Shown: positions 8,038-15,563, counted from the stretch's first letter. The stretch: DNA of 64,000 nucleotides from Pseudomonadota bacterium (GCA_038533575.1 JBCAYL010000001.1:186001-250000), one strand, 5' to 3'. The notes: generated by a model not told the origin, from the sequence alone. Numbers and translations are program-made.

Positions 8038-8522
8038 GCGCGCCCCTCTGGCACCCGTCGCCCAATTTCGGGCCGCGCCGGGACGGGCTCACGCCGCACC
8101 TGATCGTCCTCCACTACACCGCCATGACGCCCGCGAGCGCAGCGCTCGAGCGGCTGTGCGACCCCGCGCATGAGGTCTCGGCGCACTACGTGATCGGCGA
8201 GGACGGGACGCTCTGGCAGCTCGTGGACGAGGAGATGCGCGCTTGGCATGCAGGCGCGGGCAGCTGGCAGGGACAGGAGGACATCAATTCCCGCTCCATC
8301 GGGATCGAGATGGTCAATGACGGTCACGCGCCCTATGCCGCGCCGCTGATGGCGACGCTCGAGGCGCTTTTGCCCGGGATCATGGCGCGCTGGGGCATCA
8401 CGGCGGACGGCGTGATCGGGCATTCGGACATGGCGCCGGGCCGCAAGATCGATCCCGGCGCGCATTTCGACTGGGCCCGGCTCGCGGCGCTGGGCCTTGC
8501 ACGGGCGCGCCGGCCCGCTTAA
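8034..8522 (+). CDS. N-acetylmuramoyl-L-alanine amidase, AmiD/AmpD type (probable CTG start)
   Basis: A zinc amidase of the Amidase_2 family that cuts the bond between MurNAc and the stem peptide. The protein should begin with SAPLWHPSPNFGPRR, the standard family N-terminus; ligands are His27, His130 and Asp140 (GHSDMAPGRKIDPG), with Glu92 in GIEMVND. No ATG, GTG or TTG precedes this conserved start in frame. The best start is CTG at 8034, which overlaps the stop of the lipoprotein gene (CTGA) and has GGTGGG upstream. Starting at the first ATG (8124) would remove the first zinc ligand. No signal peptide, so a cytosolic recycling (AmpD-like) role is favoured. 162 residues from CTG. Confidence 0.85.
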   Translation: MSAPLWHPSPNFGPRRDGLTPHLIVLHYTAMTPASAALERLCDPAHEVSAHYVIGEDGTLWQLVDEEMRAWHAGAGSWQGQEDINSRSIGIEMVNDGHAPYAAPLMATLEALLPGIMARWGITADGVIGHSDMAPGRKIDPGAHFDWARLAALGLARARRPA

Positions 8523-8529
8523 GCGCGGG

Positions 8530-8892
8530 GCGCGCGGGTGGCTGGATGGCCGAGGGGCATGCGCCTCTAGGAAAGTCCGGACTCCACGAGGCGACGGTGC
8601 CGGGTAACGCCCGGCGGGGGAGACCCCAGGGAAAGCGCCACAGAAATCAGACCGCCCGGCATGCCGGGTCAGGGTGAAACGGTGGGGTAAGAGCCCACCG
8701 CCGGGCTGGCAACAGCGCGGGCATGGCAAGCCCCACCGGGAGCAATGCCGAATAGGGATCCCGCCGGCCGCCTCGGCCTGGGATCCGGGTAGGCAGCTAG
8801 AGGTGTCTGGCAACAGGCATCCCAGAGGAATGGCCATCTATCCGCGCGCGAGCGCGGTGGACAGAATCCGGCTTATAGGCCACCCGCGCCAA
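8530..8892 (+). ncRNA. rnpB: RNase P RNA (class A)
   Basis: The catalytic RNA of RNase P, which matures tRNA 5' ends. Diagnostic blocks are seen: AGGAAAGTCCGGACTCCA (8570-8587), the internal GGGTGAAACGGTGGGGTAAG region, CAACAG repeats, AGAGGAATGGCCATC (8824-8838) and ACAGAATCCGGCTTATAGG near the 3' end. GCGCGGGTGG (8532-8541) pairs with CCACCCGCGC near 8880-8889 to form helix P1 and sets the ends, accurate to a few bases. It lies eight bases after the amidase gene; a small hairpin (ACGCCCT-tcat-AGGGCGT) follows at once. Confidence 0.96.
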
Positions 8893-8964
8893 ACGCCCTT
8901 CATAGGGCGTCAAAGCCCCTTGGAAGGAGCTTGAGCCGTTTAGAAACGGCGTGGCGCTTCGCTG

Positions 8965-8992
8965 TTGACTTGGCCGCTCGGGCGGATAGAAG
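8965..8992 (+). promoter_or_regulatory. Candidate sigma-70 promoter for rpmG
   Basis: TTGACT (8965-8970) and TAGAAG (8987-8992) are separated by 16 bases, 52 bases before the rpmG start, in the gap after rnpB. The -35 box matches five of six consensus positions; the -10 box is weak. Confidence 0.45.
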
Positions 8993-9043
8993 GCAGCACT
9001 CAGATTGCACCAGGCTCAAAGGGCCTGACGAGGAGACGACACG

Positions 9044-9211
9044 ATGGCAAAGCCCACCACGATCAAGATCCGGCTCAACAGCACCGCGGGCACGGGCCAC
9101 TTCTATGTGACGAAGAAAAACGCACGTACGATGACCGAGAAGATGGTGATCAAGAAGTACGACCCCGTCGCGCGCAAGCATGTCGAGTACAAGGAAGGCA
9201 AGATCAAGTAA
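9044..9211 (+). CDS. rpmG: 50S ribosomal protein L33
   Basis: A 55-residue basic protein, [20 protein letters not shown] followed by [14 protein letters not shown] and ending EYKEGKIK. This is the cysteine-free (zinc-independent) form of L33, a large-subunit protein near the E site. ATG at 9044 is preceded by GAGGAGAC. A single-gene transcript is likely: a promoter candidate lies upstream and a strong terminator follows 25 bases after the stop. Confidence 0.97.
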   Translation: MAKPTTIKIRLNSTAGTGHFYVTKKNARTMTEKMVIKKYDPVARKHVEYKEGKIK

Positions 9212-9236
9212 GCCTGACTTGGACGACCCTGAAAGA

Positions 9237-9262
9237 GCCGCGCTTCGAAGCGCGGCTTTTTT
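9237..9262 (+). terminator. Rho-independent terminator of rpmG
   Basis: GCCGCGCTTCGAAGCGCGGC (9237-9256) is a self-complementary stem followed by TTTTTT (9257-9262). Confidence 0.9.
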
Positions 9263-9283
9263 CGTTTTAAGGGATCCCCCGTT

Positions 9284-9739
9284 ATGGACAGCTGCCCCTT
9301 TTGTGAGATCGCCGCCTCGGAGCGGGATACATGCCGCGCCTGGGAGACGGAGACCCTCGCCTTGTTCGCGGATCACCGCCCGATCCGCGAGGGCCATGTC
9401 CAGATCGTCACCCGCGCGCACTACGAGACCTTCGATTGCCTCCCCGCGCCGCTGGCGACGGAGATGGTGCTGCTGGGTCAGCGTATCGCGCGCGTGCAGA
9501 AGGCGCTCTACAACGTCGAGCGGGTGGGGTTCGTGTTCACCGGCAACGAGGCGGCGCATGTCCATGCCCATGTCCTCCCGCTCCATGCCAGCGACGACAT
9601 CACCTCGGCCCGGTATGGCACGGGCGCAGCGCGATATGTCTCTCCTGCCGAGCAGGCGAAGGTCGCAGCACAGCTGCGGCTGGCCCTTGCCGCGCGCTCC
9701 GCGTCAGACCCCGCGTTCAGGCCCGGGGCCGATGTCTGA
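9284..9739 (+). CDS. HIT family protein
   Basis: A 151-residue histidine-triad nucleotide hydrolase/transferase. The triad HVHAHVLPLH lies at residues 92-101, and CPFC (4-7) with a later His could hold a structural zinc, as in Fhit/Hint relatives. The N-terminal FADHRPIREGHVQIVTRAH is the usual nucleotide-binding strand. Substrates in the family are AMP-lysine, ApnA or similar; which applies here cannot be told. Its last eight bases overlap the start of a GNAT gene. Confidence 0.9.
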   Translation: MDSCPFCEIAASERDTCRAWETETLALFADHRPIREGHVQIVTRAHYETFDCLPAPLATEMVLLGQRIARVQKALYNVERVGFVFTGNEAAHVHAHVLPLHASDDITSARYGTGAARYVSPAEQAKVAAQLRLALAARSASDPAFRPGADV

Positions 9740-10217
9740 GCTCCTGATCCGCCCGGCCACGCCGGCAGATACGGCCGCCGTCGACGCGCTTCTCCAGCGC
9801 TCTTATCCCCGGCTCCTGAAGGCCGATTACCCGCCCTCGGTGCTCGTGGCCGCGATCCCGGCGATGACCCGGGCGCGCCCTTCGCTGATGGCCTCGGGCA
9901 CATACTACCTGGCCGAAGAAGACGGCACCGTCCTCGGGGCAGGGGGCTTCACCGTAAATCGGCGGCGCGCGCGCTGGGGAGACATTCGCCATGTCGTCAC
10001 CGACGACCGGCACCTGCGGCGCGGGATCGGGCGCGCTCTCATGGCGCATACCTTCGCGGAGGCGCGTGGCGCGGGGCTGCGCGCGTTGGAATGCTGGGCC
10101 ACGCTCACTGCGGTGCCGTTCTACGAGGCGGTTGGCTTCGAGCAGGTGGAGCCCATGGTCGTCCAACTGCAAGGGGCCATCGATTTCCCGGCCATGCGGA
10201 TGCAGCGCGCGCTGTGA
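9732..10217 (+). CDS. GNAT family N-acetyltransferase
   Basis: A 161-residue GCN5-type acetyltransferase. IRPATPADTAAVDALL at the N-terminus, strand DIRHVVTDDRHLRRGIGRAL with the acetyl-CoA pyrophosphate loop RRGIGRA, and ATLTAVPFYEAVGF near the C-terminus are the standard features. Substrate unknown. ATG at 9732 overlaps the HIT gene by eight bases, and its own TGA overlaps the GTG of the next gene, so the three genes form a coupled operon. Confidence 0.88.
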   Translation: MSELLIRPATPADTAAVDALLQRSYPRLLKADYPPSVLVAAIPAMTRARPSLMASGTYYLAEEDGTVLGAGGFTVNRRRARWGDIRHVVTDDRHLRRGIGRALMAHTFAEARGAGLRALECWATLTAVPFYEAVGFEQVEPMVVQLQGAIDFPAMRMQRAL

Positions 10218-10723
10218 GGCGGGTGATGATCATCGGGCAGCCCGGCGCCGGCAAATCCACGCTCGCACGGGCGCTCGGCGCGCGCACCGGGCTGCCGGTC
10301 GTGCATCTCGATCACATTCACTGGCAGACGGGCTGGGTGCCGCGGCCCATGGCCGAGAAGATCCCCATGGCGCGCGCCCGCGAGGAAGAGGACGCCTGGA
10401 TCATCGAGGGCGGGCTTTCGACGACGTGGCCCTCGCGGCTCGCGCGGGCGGACATGCTCGTCTGGATCGACGTGGGGCTCTGGCTTCGGCTCTGGCGTGT
10501 GCTCGCGCGCTCTTGGCGCTACCGGGGACGCACAAGGCCCGATCTGCCGGAGGGATGCCCGGAGCAGTTCAACGCCGAGACGGTGGCTTTCATCTGGTTC
10601 ATCTTGCGGACGTGGCGCTCCGGGCGGGCTCGCATGGCACGGGAGTTCGCGGCCTTCACCGGGGCCAAGGTGCGCTTGCGCGGCGTGGCGGAGACGGAGG
10701 CCTGGCTGGCGAGCCTGCGCTGA
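10214..10723 (+). CDS. Small P-loop kinase (adenylate kinase-like, FlaR/topology-modulation type)
   Basis: A 169-residue nucleoside/nucleotide kinase-like NTPase. Walker A reads GQPGAGKST (8-16), followed by DHIHWQTGWVPR, a pattern typical of the AAA_17/FlaR-like group in which the conserved LDxxxW binds substrate. A basic lid-like segment RYRGRTRPDLPEGCPE is present. Function of these small kinases is not established. The GTG at 10214 overlaps the previous stop (GTGA); GTG 10223 or ATG 10226 are alternatives. A bidirectional terminator follows. Confidence 0.8.
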   Translation: MRRVMIIGQPGAGKSTLARALGARTGLPVVHLDHIHWQTGWVPRPMAEKIPMARAREEEDAWIIEGGLSTTWPSRLARADMLVWIDVGLWLRLWRVLARSWRYRGRTRPDLPEGCPEQFNAETVAFIWFILRTWRSGRARMAREFAAFTGAKVRLRGVAETEAWLASLR

Positions 10724-10814
10724 GCATGGCGGGACGGCGCTCGCTTGCGCATCGCCCCGCCCACCATCCCCGGCGATTGGCGCGCGCGTCAGGAGGCGGC
10801 ATTCAAAAATGAAA

Positions 10815-10843
10815 AAGGCCGCCCCGGAGGGCGGCCTTCTTTT
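10815..10843. terminator. Bidirectional terminator between kinase gene and BI-1 gene
   Basis: AAGGCCGCC (10815-10823) pairs with GGCGGCCTT (10830-10838), flanked by a run of A on the left and TCTTTT on the right, so it can end transcripts from either side. Confidence 0.85.
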
Positions 10844-10862
10844 CGTTGCCGGTCTCGGCTGC

Positions 10863-11660
10863 TTATTCCTGGTTGCCCAGGAAGAAGAGCAGGAACTGGA
10901 ACATGTTGAGGAAGTTCAGGTACATGCTCAGCGCGCCGTGGATGGCAGACTTGTCCAGCCATTCCTGGTCACCGTACTGCGCATGCGCCACGTACTCGCT
11001 CTTGATGTTCTGCGTGTCGTAGGCGGTGAGGCCCGCGAAGATCAGCACGCCGATCGCGGAGATCGCGAACATGAACGCCGGCGACGATATGCCGAAGAAC
11101 GCCCCCAGCACGATGTTGAGGATCATCGCCACGATGAGGCCAATGAGGCCCATCATGAGGAACGTGCCCCAACCGCTGAGGTCTTTCTTCGTCGTGTAGC
11201 CGTAGAGGCTGAGACCCGCGAAGGCGATGGCCGTCACGAGGAAGGTCTGCGTGATCGAGAACGCCGTGTAGACGATGAAGATCGAGCTCAGCGACAGGCC
11301 GATGAGCGTGGCGAACACGAAGAAGAAGAGCTGTGCGCCGGACGCGGAAGCGCGGCGCATGACCGTGCCCATACCGAGAAAGAGCACGGCGAGCGGGGCA
11401 AACATGATCACCCAGCGCAGCGGGCTCAGATAGATCGCGGAGCCGAGCGCCGTGAGCAGCGTGCCGTTTTGCAGCTGCACGGTGGCGCTGGCCGGATCCG
11501 TCGTCGTCGCGAGGCCGGAAATCGCCCATGCCACGAGTGCCGTGATCAGCATGCCCACGGACATCGTGCCGTAGACCTTGTTCATGTGGGCGCGGAGCCC
11601 TGCGTCGATCTCAGCCGAGCGGGCGCCGGTCGACGTCCGGATGGTCTGATACTCTGCCAT
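10863..11660 (-). CDS. Bax inhibitor-1 / YccA family membrane protein
   Basis: A 265-residue protein with about seven hydrophobic helices. Family features: LRAHMNKVYGTMSVGMLITA at the N-terminus, the PLRWVIMFAPL segment and the C-terminal DTQNIKSEY and DKSAIHGALSMYLNFLNMFQ motif, where the two Asp residues form the pH-sensitive calcium gate in BsYetJ. Bacterial members act as calcium leak channels or modulators of membrane proteolysis (YccA/FtsH). ATG at 11660 is preceded by GGAGGACT. Probably its own transcript; the terminator to its left ends it. Confidence 0.92.
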   Translation of the reverse strand: MAEYQTIRTSTGARSAEIDAGLRAHMNKVYGTMSVGMLITALVAWAISGLATTTDPASATVQLQNGTLLTALGSAIYLSPLRWVIMFAPLAVLFLGMGTVMRRASASGAQLFFFVFATLIGLSLSSIFIVYTAFSITQTFLVTAIAFAGLSLYGYTTKKDLSGWGTFLMMGLIGLIVAMILNIVLGAFFGISSPAFMFAISAIGVLIFAGLTAYDTQNIKSEYVAHAQYGDQEWLDKSAIHGALSMYLNFLNMFQFLLFFLGNQE

Positions 11661-11689
11661 TTAGTCCTCCAAAAAGGTTCCCTGAGAGA

Positions 11690-11704
11690 GCCCCTTTTCG
11701 GGGC
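11690..11704 (-). terminator. Hairpin between DUF1127 gene and BI-1 gene
   Basis: GCCCC and GGGGC flank a five-base loop. On the minus strand it follows the DUF1127 gene and is followed by TCTCTC, a weak terminator or a leader hairpin of the BI-1 gene. Confidence 0.35.
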
Positions 11705-11773
11705 GCTTGCTTCTCGTCAGAATATTGGCAGCCTGACCCAGCATTTCAAGCGTTTGAGCGCCGCAGGGGCCGC

Positions 11774-11992
11774 TCAGCAGCGCCAATGCGCCGGGACGTC
11801 CCAAAAAGAGCGATTTGCTTCGGATTGTGCCTGTTCGCGCGTCAATCCGATGTCTTCAAGGGCATCGGCATCGAGGCTGCCGAGCGCCTGGCGCGTGCGG
11901 GCGACGGTGAGCAGGTGCAGGAACTGCCCGAAGCGGGATTGCGTGGCGCGCCGGGGGAGTGTGCGGGTCGCGTGGTCGGTGAAAAAGGTCAT
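11774..11992 (-). CDS. DUF1127 small basic protein
   Basis: A 72-residue protein whose C-terminal half carries the DUF1127 motif: TRQALGSLDADALEDIGLTREQA followed by ANRSFWDVPAHWR (the pattern RxxLxxLxxxxLxDIGLxxxxxxxE...FW). Small DUF1127 proteins in alphaproteobacteria affect RNA turnover and stress or phosphate responses; one in Rhodobacter sphaeroides (CcaF1) influences RNA processing. The protein is arginine-rich, which fits RNA binding. ATG at 11992; AGGAGGATCG lies upstream, a very strong ribosome site. It is transcribed away from a LysR regulator that probably controls it. Confidence 0.9.
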   Translation of the reverse strand: MTFFTDHATRTLPRRATQSRFGQFLHLLTVARTRQALGSLDADALEDIGLTREQAQSEANRSFWDVPAHWRC

Positions 11993-12057
11993 TGTTCGAT
12001 CCTCCTAGGTGATCAATGCGTGGGGTCGTATGAAGATGCTTGATACTATGGCCCCGA

Positions 12058-12100
12058 TTGATGCATAGGAAAAATGAATGATAGTTGGCTGATGCATCAA
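12058..12100. promoter_or_regulatory. Inverted repeat in the DUF1127/LysR divergent promoter (candidate operator)
   Basis: TTGATGCAT (12058-12066) and ATGCATCAA (12092-12100) are perfect inverted nine-base arms 25 bases apart, in the 118-base gap between the two divergent starts. A related half, TGATCAATGCG, lies at 12010-12020. LysR regulators usually bind such dyads near their own promoter; the binding is inferred. Confidence 0.5.
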
Positions 12101-12110
12101 GGAGAGTGAT

Positions 12111-12965
12111 ATGCCGCGCAATCTCGATCTCACCGCCCTTCGATCCTTCGTTGCCGTCGCCGATCTCGGCGGGGTGACCCGCGCGTCTGGCGCCCTCAAC
12201 CTCACGCAGTCCGCCGTCTCCATGCAGCTCAAGCGCCTGGAGGAGGCCTTGAATGTGGGGCTCATGGACCGGACCTCGCGGCGCATCGCGCTCACCGCCG
12301 CCGGCGAGCAGCTCCTCGGCTATGCACGCCGTATGCTGGCGCTCAACGACGAAGCACTGGGACGGCTCGTGACGGATGCTTACGAGGGAGAAATCACGCT
12401 GGGCGTGCCCCATGACATTGTCTACCCGCACATTCCCCAGATCCTGCAGCGCTTCGCGGCGGAGTTTCCGCGCATGAAGGTGCAGCTCATCTCCTCCTTC
12501 ACCGAAGGGCTCAAGGCGCAATTCTCCCGCGGCGAGTGCGACCTGATTCTGACGACCGAAAGCGGGCTCGACCGCGGGGGTATGACGCTGCGCGAGGCAT
12601 CCCTCGTCTGGGTGGGGGCGCCCGGCGGGGCGGCGTGGAAGGCCCGGCCCCTGCGGCTGGCCTTCGAGCATACCTGCATCTTCCGCCGCGACGCGCAGCG
12701 CGCGCTCGACAGCGCGAGCATCTCCTGGGAGATGGCGGTGTCGTCCGACAGTACGCGGACCATCGAGGCATCGGTAAGCGCGGATCTCGCCGTCCACGCC
12801 ATGCTTGACGGCTCAGAACCCGCGCATTTCGAGCGCATCGCCCACCAGGGCGCGCTGCCGGAGCTGTCGACGCACAAGGTCAATCTCTACCGGCAGGCCT
12901 CGAAGGGGGCCGAGCCCCTCGCGGCGCTCACGGCCATGATCGCGGAGGCTTACAAGCGCGGCTAA
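12111..12965 (+). CDS. LysR family transcriptional regulator
   Basis: A 284-residue LTTR. The N-terminal winged helix-turn-helix spans about 5-63 (LTALRSFVAVADLGGVTRAS ... TQSAVSMQLKRLEE), followed by a linker helix and a substrate-binding domain starting near 95 (EITLGVPHDIVYPHI). It is divergent from the DUF1127 gene, a pairing seen repeatedly in rhodobacters, so the DUF1127 gene is the likely target. The ATG at 12111 is close behind GGAGAG. The inducer is unknown. Confidence 0.92.
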   Translation: MPRNLDLTALRSFVAVADLGGVTRASGALNLTQSAVSMQLKRLEEALNVGLMDRTSRRIALTAAGEQLLGYARRMLALNDEALGRLVTDAYEGEITLGVPHDIVYPHIPQILQRFAAEFPRMKVQLISSFTEGLKAQFSRGECDLILTTESGLDRGGMTLREASLVWVGAPGGAAWKARPLRLAFEHTCIFRRDAQRALDSASISWEMAVSSDSTRTIEASVSADLAVHAMLDGSEPAHFERIAHQGALPELSTHKVNLYRQASKGAEPLAALTAMIAEAYKRG

Positions 12966-13005
12966 GGCGGGGCTCGATTACAGGGCCATGGCGCCAGGGG
13001 ACCTG

Positions 13006-13968
13006 TCACTGGGTCATCGTCACCACGGCCTTGCCTGTCACCTCCCGGCGGCGGAGTGCCTCCAGCGCCTGAGGCGCCTCTGCAAGCGGGACGGACAGCC
13101 CGATATGGGGCGTGACACGGCCTTCCGCGAAAAGCTCCATGAGAGCGGCGAGGGAGGCGCGCATCGGGGCGGGGTCAAAGGACGCGTAGCCGCCCCAGTA
13201 AAAGCCGTGCACGGCGATGTTCTTGACGAGAAGATGGTTGAGCTTGACCTCCGGCACAGTGCCGGAGGCGAAGCCGATGACGAGGTAGCGCGCCCCCCTG
13301 CGGCAGGCGCGAAGGGCGGCCTGCGCGAGGTCGCCGCCCACGGGGTCATAGACGATATCGGCCCCGTGGCCGCGCAGCTTCGCGGCAAGCTCGGGGTCTT
13401 CGGCATCGATGAGGTGATGCGCTCCGGCGGCTTTGGCCACGGCGAGCTTGTCCGCGCCACGGGCGACGGCGATGACCTCCGCCCCGAGGACCGCGCCGAT
13501 CTCGACGGCCGTGAGCCCCACGCCCCCGGCGGCCCCGAGCACCACGAGCCTTTCGCCCGGTTGGAGCGCCGCCCGGTGGGTCAGCGCGAGGTGCGAGGTG
13601 CCATAGGCGATCTGGAAGGCCGCGGCCTGCGCCGCTGTCATGGCCTCAGGCAGGGGCAGGCAGGCCTCCGCCGGGGCCACCAGATATTCTGCAAGCCCGC
13701 CGAAATTCCCGAAAACGGCCACGCGCTGCCCGGGCTCGAGCCCCGCGACGTCGCCGCTCACCGCGTCGATCACGCCCGCGGCCTCGAGGCCCAGCGTGAA
13801 GGGGGGCTCCGGCGTCTCCTGATATTCGCCGCGGATCATCAGCAGATCGGCGAAATTGAGCCCGCAGGCCTCCACGCGGAGACGGATCTGCCCAGGCCCG
13901 GGCGCGGGCATTTCCCGTTCCACGAGTGTCGGGGCGATCTTGAATTCGGTGACGTCCAAAGCGCGCAT
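13006..13968 (-). CDS. NADPH:quinone oxidoreductase family protein (zinc-free MDR)
   Basis: A 320-residue medium-chain dehydrogenase/reductase of the quinone oxidoreductase group. The N-terminal GroES-like domain contains VEACGLNFADLLMIRGEYQ (typical QOR motif NFxDxxxxxGxY, no catalytic zinc cysteines), and the Rossmann motif LGAAGGVGLTAVEIG is in the middle. These enzymes reduce quinones or alpha,beta-unsaturated carbonyls with NADPH. AcuI-type acryloyl-CoA reductases belong to a related branch, but nothing here identifies this one as AcuI. Transcribed alone, divergent from an XRE gene. Confidence 0.9.
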   Translation of the reverse strand: MRALDVTEFKIAPTLVEREMPAPGPGQIRLRVEACGLNFADLLMIRGEYQETPEPPFTLGLEAAGVIDAVSGDVAGLEPGQRVAVFGNFGGLAEYLVAPAEACLPLPEAMTAAQAAAFQIAYGTSHLALTHRAALQPGERLVVLGAAGGVGLTAVEIGAVLGAEVIAVARGADKLAVAKAAGAHHLIDAEDPELAAKLRGHGADIVYDPVGGDLAQAALRACRRGARYLVIGFASGTVPEVKLNHLLVKNIAVHGFYWGGYASFDPAPMRASLAALMELFAEGRVTPHIGLSVPLAEAPQALEALRRREVTGKAVVTMTQ

Positions 13969-14081
13969 CGCGGGCCCTCCCTGGCGGCACCTAGCCGTGC
14001 GCTCGCGGGCGATGCAAGCGCGGCAATGACGTGAGGGTCATGCATTAGACGGGCGAGTCACCGCTTGTTTTGAACAAAAGC

Positions 14082-14174
14082 GCCTAAAATTTAGGCAGAA
14101 CACGTCCGTATACCGGTGTCCAACCGGGCTTTACCCCGTTTCAACCGACCCCAACCTAACAAAACGTCAGGTTG
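14082..14174. promoter_or_regulatory. Two inverted repeats upstream of the XRE regulator
   Basis: The gap 13969-14264 between divergent genes has no reading frame. It holds a perfect dyad GCCTAAA-A-TTTAGGC (14082-14096) and a second one CAACCT (14152-14157) with AGGTTG (14169-14174). An A/T-rich tract CTTGTTTTGAACAAAAG precedes the first. These are candidate operators for autoregulation; no consensus promoter is clear. Confidence 0.4.
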
Positions 14175-14264
14175 TGCGGCGTCTCGGCCCTCGTGCTACA
14201 AGTGTGGCGCACGAAGCGGGGGGTGATCGCTGTCGTGTCGTGACGAGGTATTAGGGAGTACACG

Positions 14265-14642
14265 ATGAAACATCCTGTGGATGTGCATGTTGGTAAACGC
14301 ATTCGCCACCGTCGGTGGATGCTTGGGATGACGCAACAGCAGCTGGCTGAAGCGGTGGGGATCAAGTTCCAGCAGATCCAGAAGTACGAAACCGGGATGA
14401 ACCGCGTGAGCGCATCTCGGCTGTGGGATATCGCCGAGCGCCTCGAGGTCCCGGTGAGCTTTTTCTTCCAGGGTTTGGACGGGGCTGACGAAGCCGCGGC
14501 GGAGCATGCCGAGGGCGGGACGCCCAACGATCTGATGGCGGATCGCGAGGCGATGGAGCTCGTGCGCTCTTACTACGCGATCCCCGAAAATCAGCGCCGT
14601 CGGCTCTTCGAGCTCGCGCGCGTGCTCTCCGACGTCGCCTGA
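14265..14642 (+). CDS. XRE-family helix-turn-helix regulator (PraR-like)
   Basis: A 125-residue DNA-binding protein. MKHPVDVHVGKRIRHRRWML then MTQQQLAEAVGIKFQQIQKYE forms a Cro/CI-type HTH at about 10-64, and the KYETGMNRVSASRLWDIAE stretch is strongly conserved across alphaproteobacteria. The rhizobial relative PraR controls attachment, quorum-sensing and symbiosis genes. The C-terminal tail is acidic then helical (RRRLFELARVLSDVA). It stands alone with a 296-base upstream region containing two dyads. The target genes cannot be told from sequence. Confidence 0.92.
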   Translation: MKHPVDVHVGKRIRHRRWMLGMTQQQLAEAVGIKFQQIQKYETGMNRVSASRLWDIAERLEVPVSFFFQGLDGADEAAAEHAEGGTPNDLMADREAMELVRSYYAIPENQRRRLFELARVLSDVA

Positions 14643-14729
14643 GGGCGCTGTCGGTGCGACTGTATTGAGCCTCAGGTGCCGCGCAGCAATTTGTGGCTGC
14701 CCGGCACGTGATGCTTGACCGTACAATCC

Positions 14730-14769
14730 CCGCTCCGTAGCCCGACAGAAGATAGTCGGGAGCGGAGCG
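14730..14769 (+). promoter_or_regulatory. Leader hairpin covering the ribosome site of the phosphatase gene
   Basis: CCCGAC (14741-14746) pairs with GTCGGG (14755-14760) around an eight-base loop, and CGCTCC (14731-14736) pairs with GGAGCG (14764-14769). The second pairing includes the GGAG Shine-Dalgarno and the G of the GTG start at 14769. It could hold translation down until melted. Structure read by eye. Confidence 0.45.
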
Positions 14770-15563
14770 TGGATGACGCCCTCAAATCAGAGCTGAGACG
14801 CGTGGCCCATGCCTGCGCCGATGCCGCTGCCGTGGAGACGCTCCGTCATTTCCGCGCCGTGGGCCTCACCGCTGACAACAAGGATGCCTCCGCTTTCGAC
14901 CCTGTGACCGAAGGCGACCGCGCCGCGGAGGCCGCGATCCGCGCGGTGCTGCGCGCGGCGCGCCCCGAAGACGGCATCCTCGGTGAGGAAGAGGGCGAGA
15001 CCCCCGGCACGAGCGGGCTGACTTGGGTGCTCGACCCGATCGACGGCACCCGTGGCTACCTCTCCGGCACGCCCACCTGGGGCACGCTCATCGCGATCTC
15101 GGACGCGCGCGGCCCGCTCTACGGGATCGTTGCACAGCCCTATATCGGCGAGTGCTTCGAGGGCGGGTTCGGCCACGCACAACTCACGGCGCAGGGTGGC
15201 ACGCGCCCGCTCAAGACGCGCCGCACAGAAACGCTCTCGGACGCGATCCTTTTCACCACCTTTCCAGAAGTGGGCACGCCGGACGAGCGCGCCGCTTTCG
15301 AGCGCGTGGCGTCCCGCGCGAAGCTCACGCGCTACGGCATGGATTGCTATGCCTATGCCCTGGTGGCCGGTGGGCATGCGGATCTCGTCATCGAGGCCGG
15401 GCTCAATGCCTACGACATCCAGGCCCCCATCGCGGTCGTGGAGGCCGCTGGCGGCATCGTCACGGATTGGGAGGGCAGGCCGGCCCATGGCGGCGGGCGC
15501 GCCGTTGCCGCGGCCAATGCCACGCTTCACAAGGCCGCCCTCGAGGCGCTGAATGCCCGCTGA
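14769..15563 (+). CDS. Inositol monophosphatase family phosphatase (HisN-like)
   Basis: A 264-residue Mg2+-dependent phosphatase of the IMPase superfamily. Metal-site motifs: DPVTEGDRAAE, the acidic EEE after ILG, WVLDPIDGTRGYLSG (DPIDGT) and YDIQAPIAVVEAAGG. The spacing fits HisN-type histidinol-phosphate phosphatases common in alphaproteobacteria, though inositol phosphate, 3'-phosphoadenosine phosphate or another substrate is possible. Start GTG 14769 follows GGGAGCGGAG; TTG at 14715 is a weaker upstream option. It overlaps the 8-oxoguanine deaminase gene by 11 bases, so the phosphatase may act in that operon. Confidence 0.88.
   Translation: MDDALKSELRRVAHACADAAAVETLRHFRAVGLTADNKDASAFDPVTEGDRAAEAAIRAVLRAARPEDGILGEEEGETPGTSGLTWVLDPIDGTRGYLSGTPTWGTLIAISDARGPLYGIVAQPYIGECFEGGFGHAQLTAQGGTRPLKTRRTETLSDAILFTTFPEVGTPDERAAFERVASRAKLTRYGMDCYAYALVAGGHADLVIEAGLNAYDIQAPIAVVEAAGGIVTDWEGRPAHGGGRAVAAANATLHKAALEALNAR

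Noticed and set aside
13006-13968. Quinone oxidoreductase as acryloyl-CoA reductase AcuI
   Set aside because: Would complete the DMSP route, but it is unlinked to dddL and shows only general QOR motifs.
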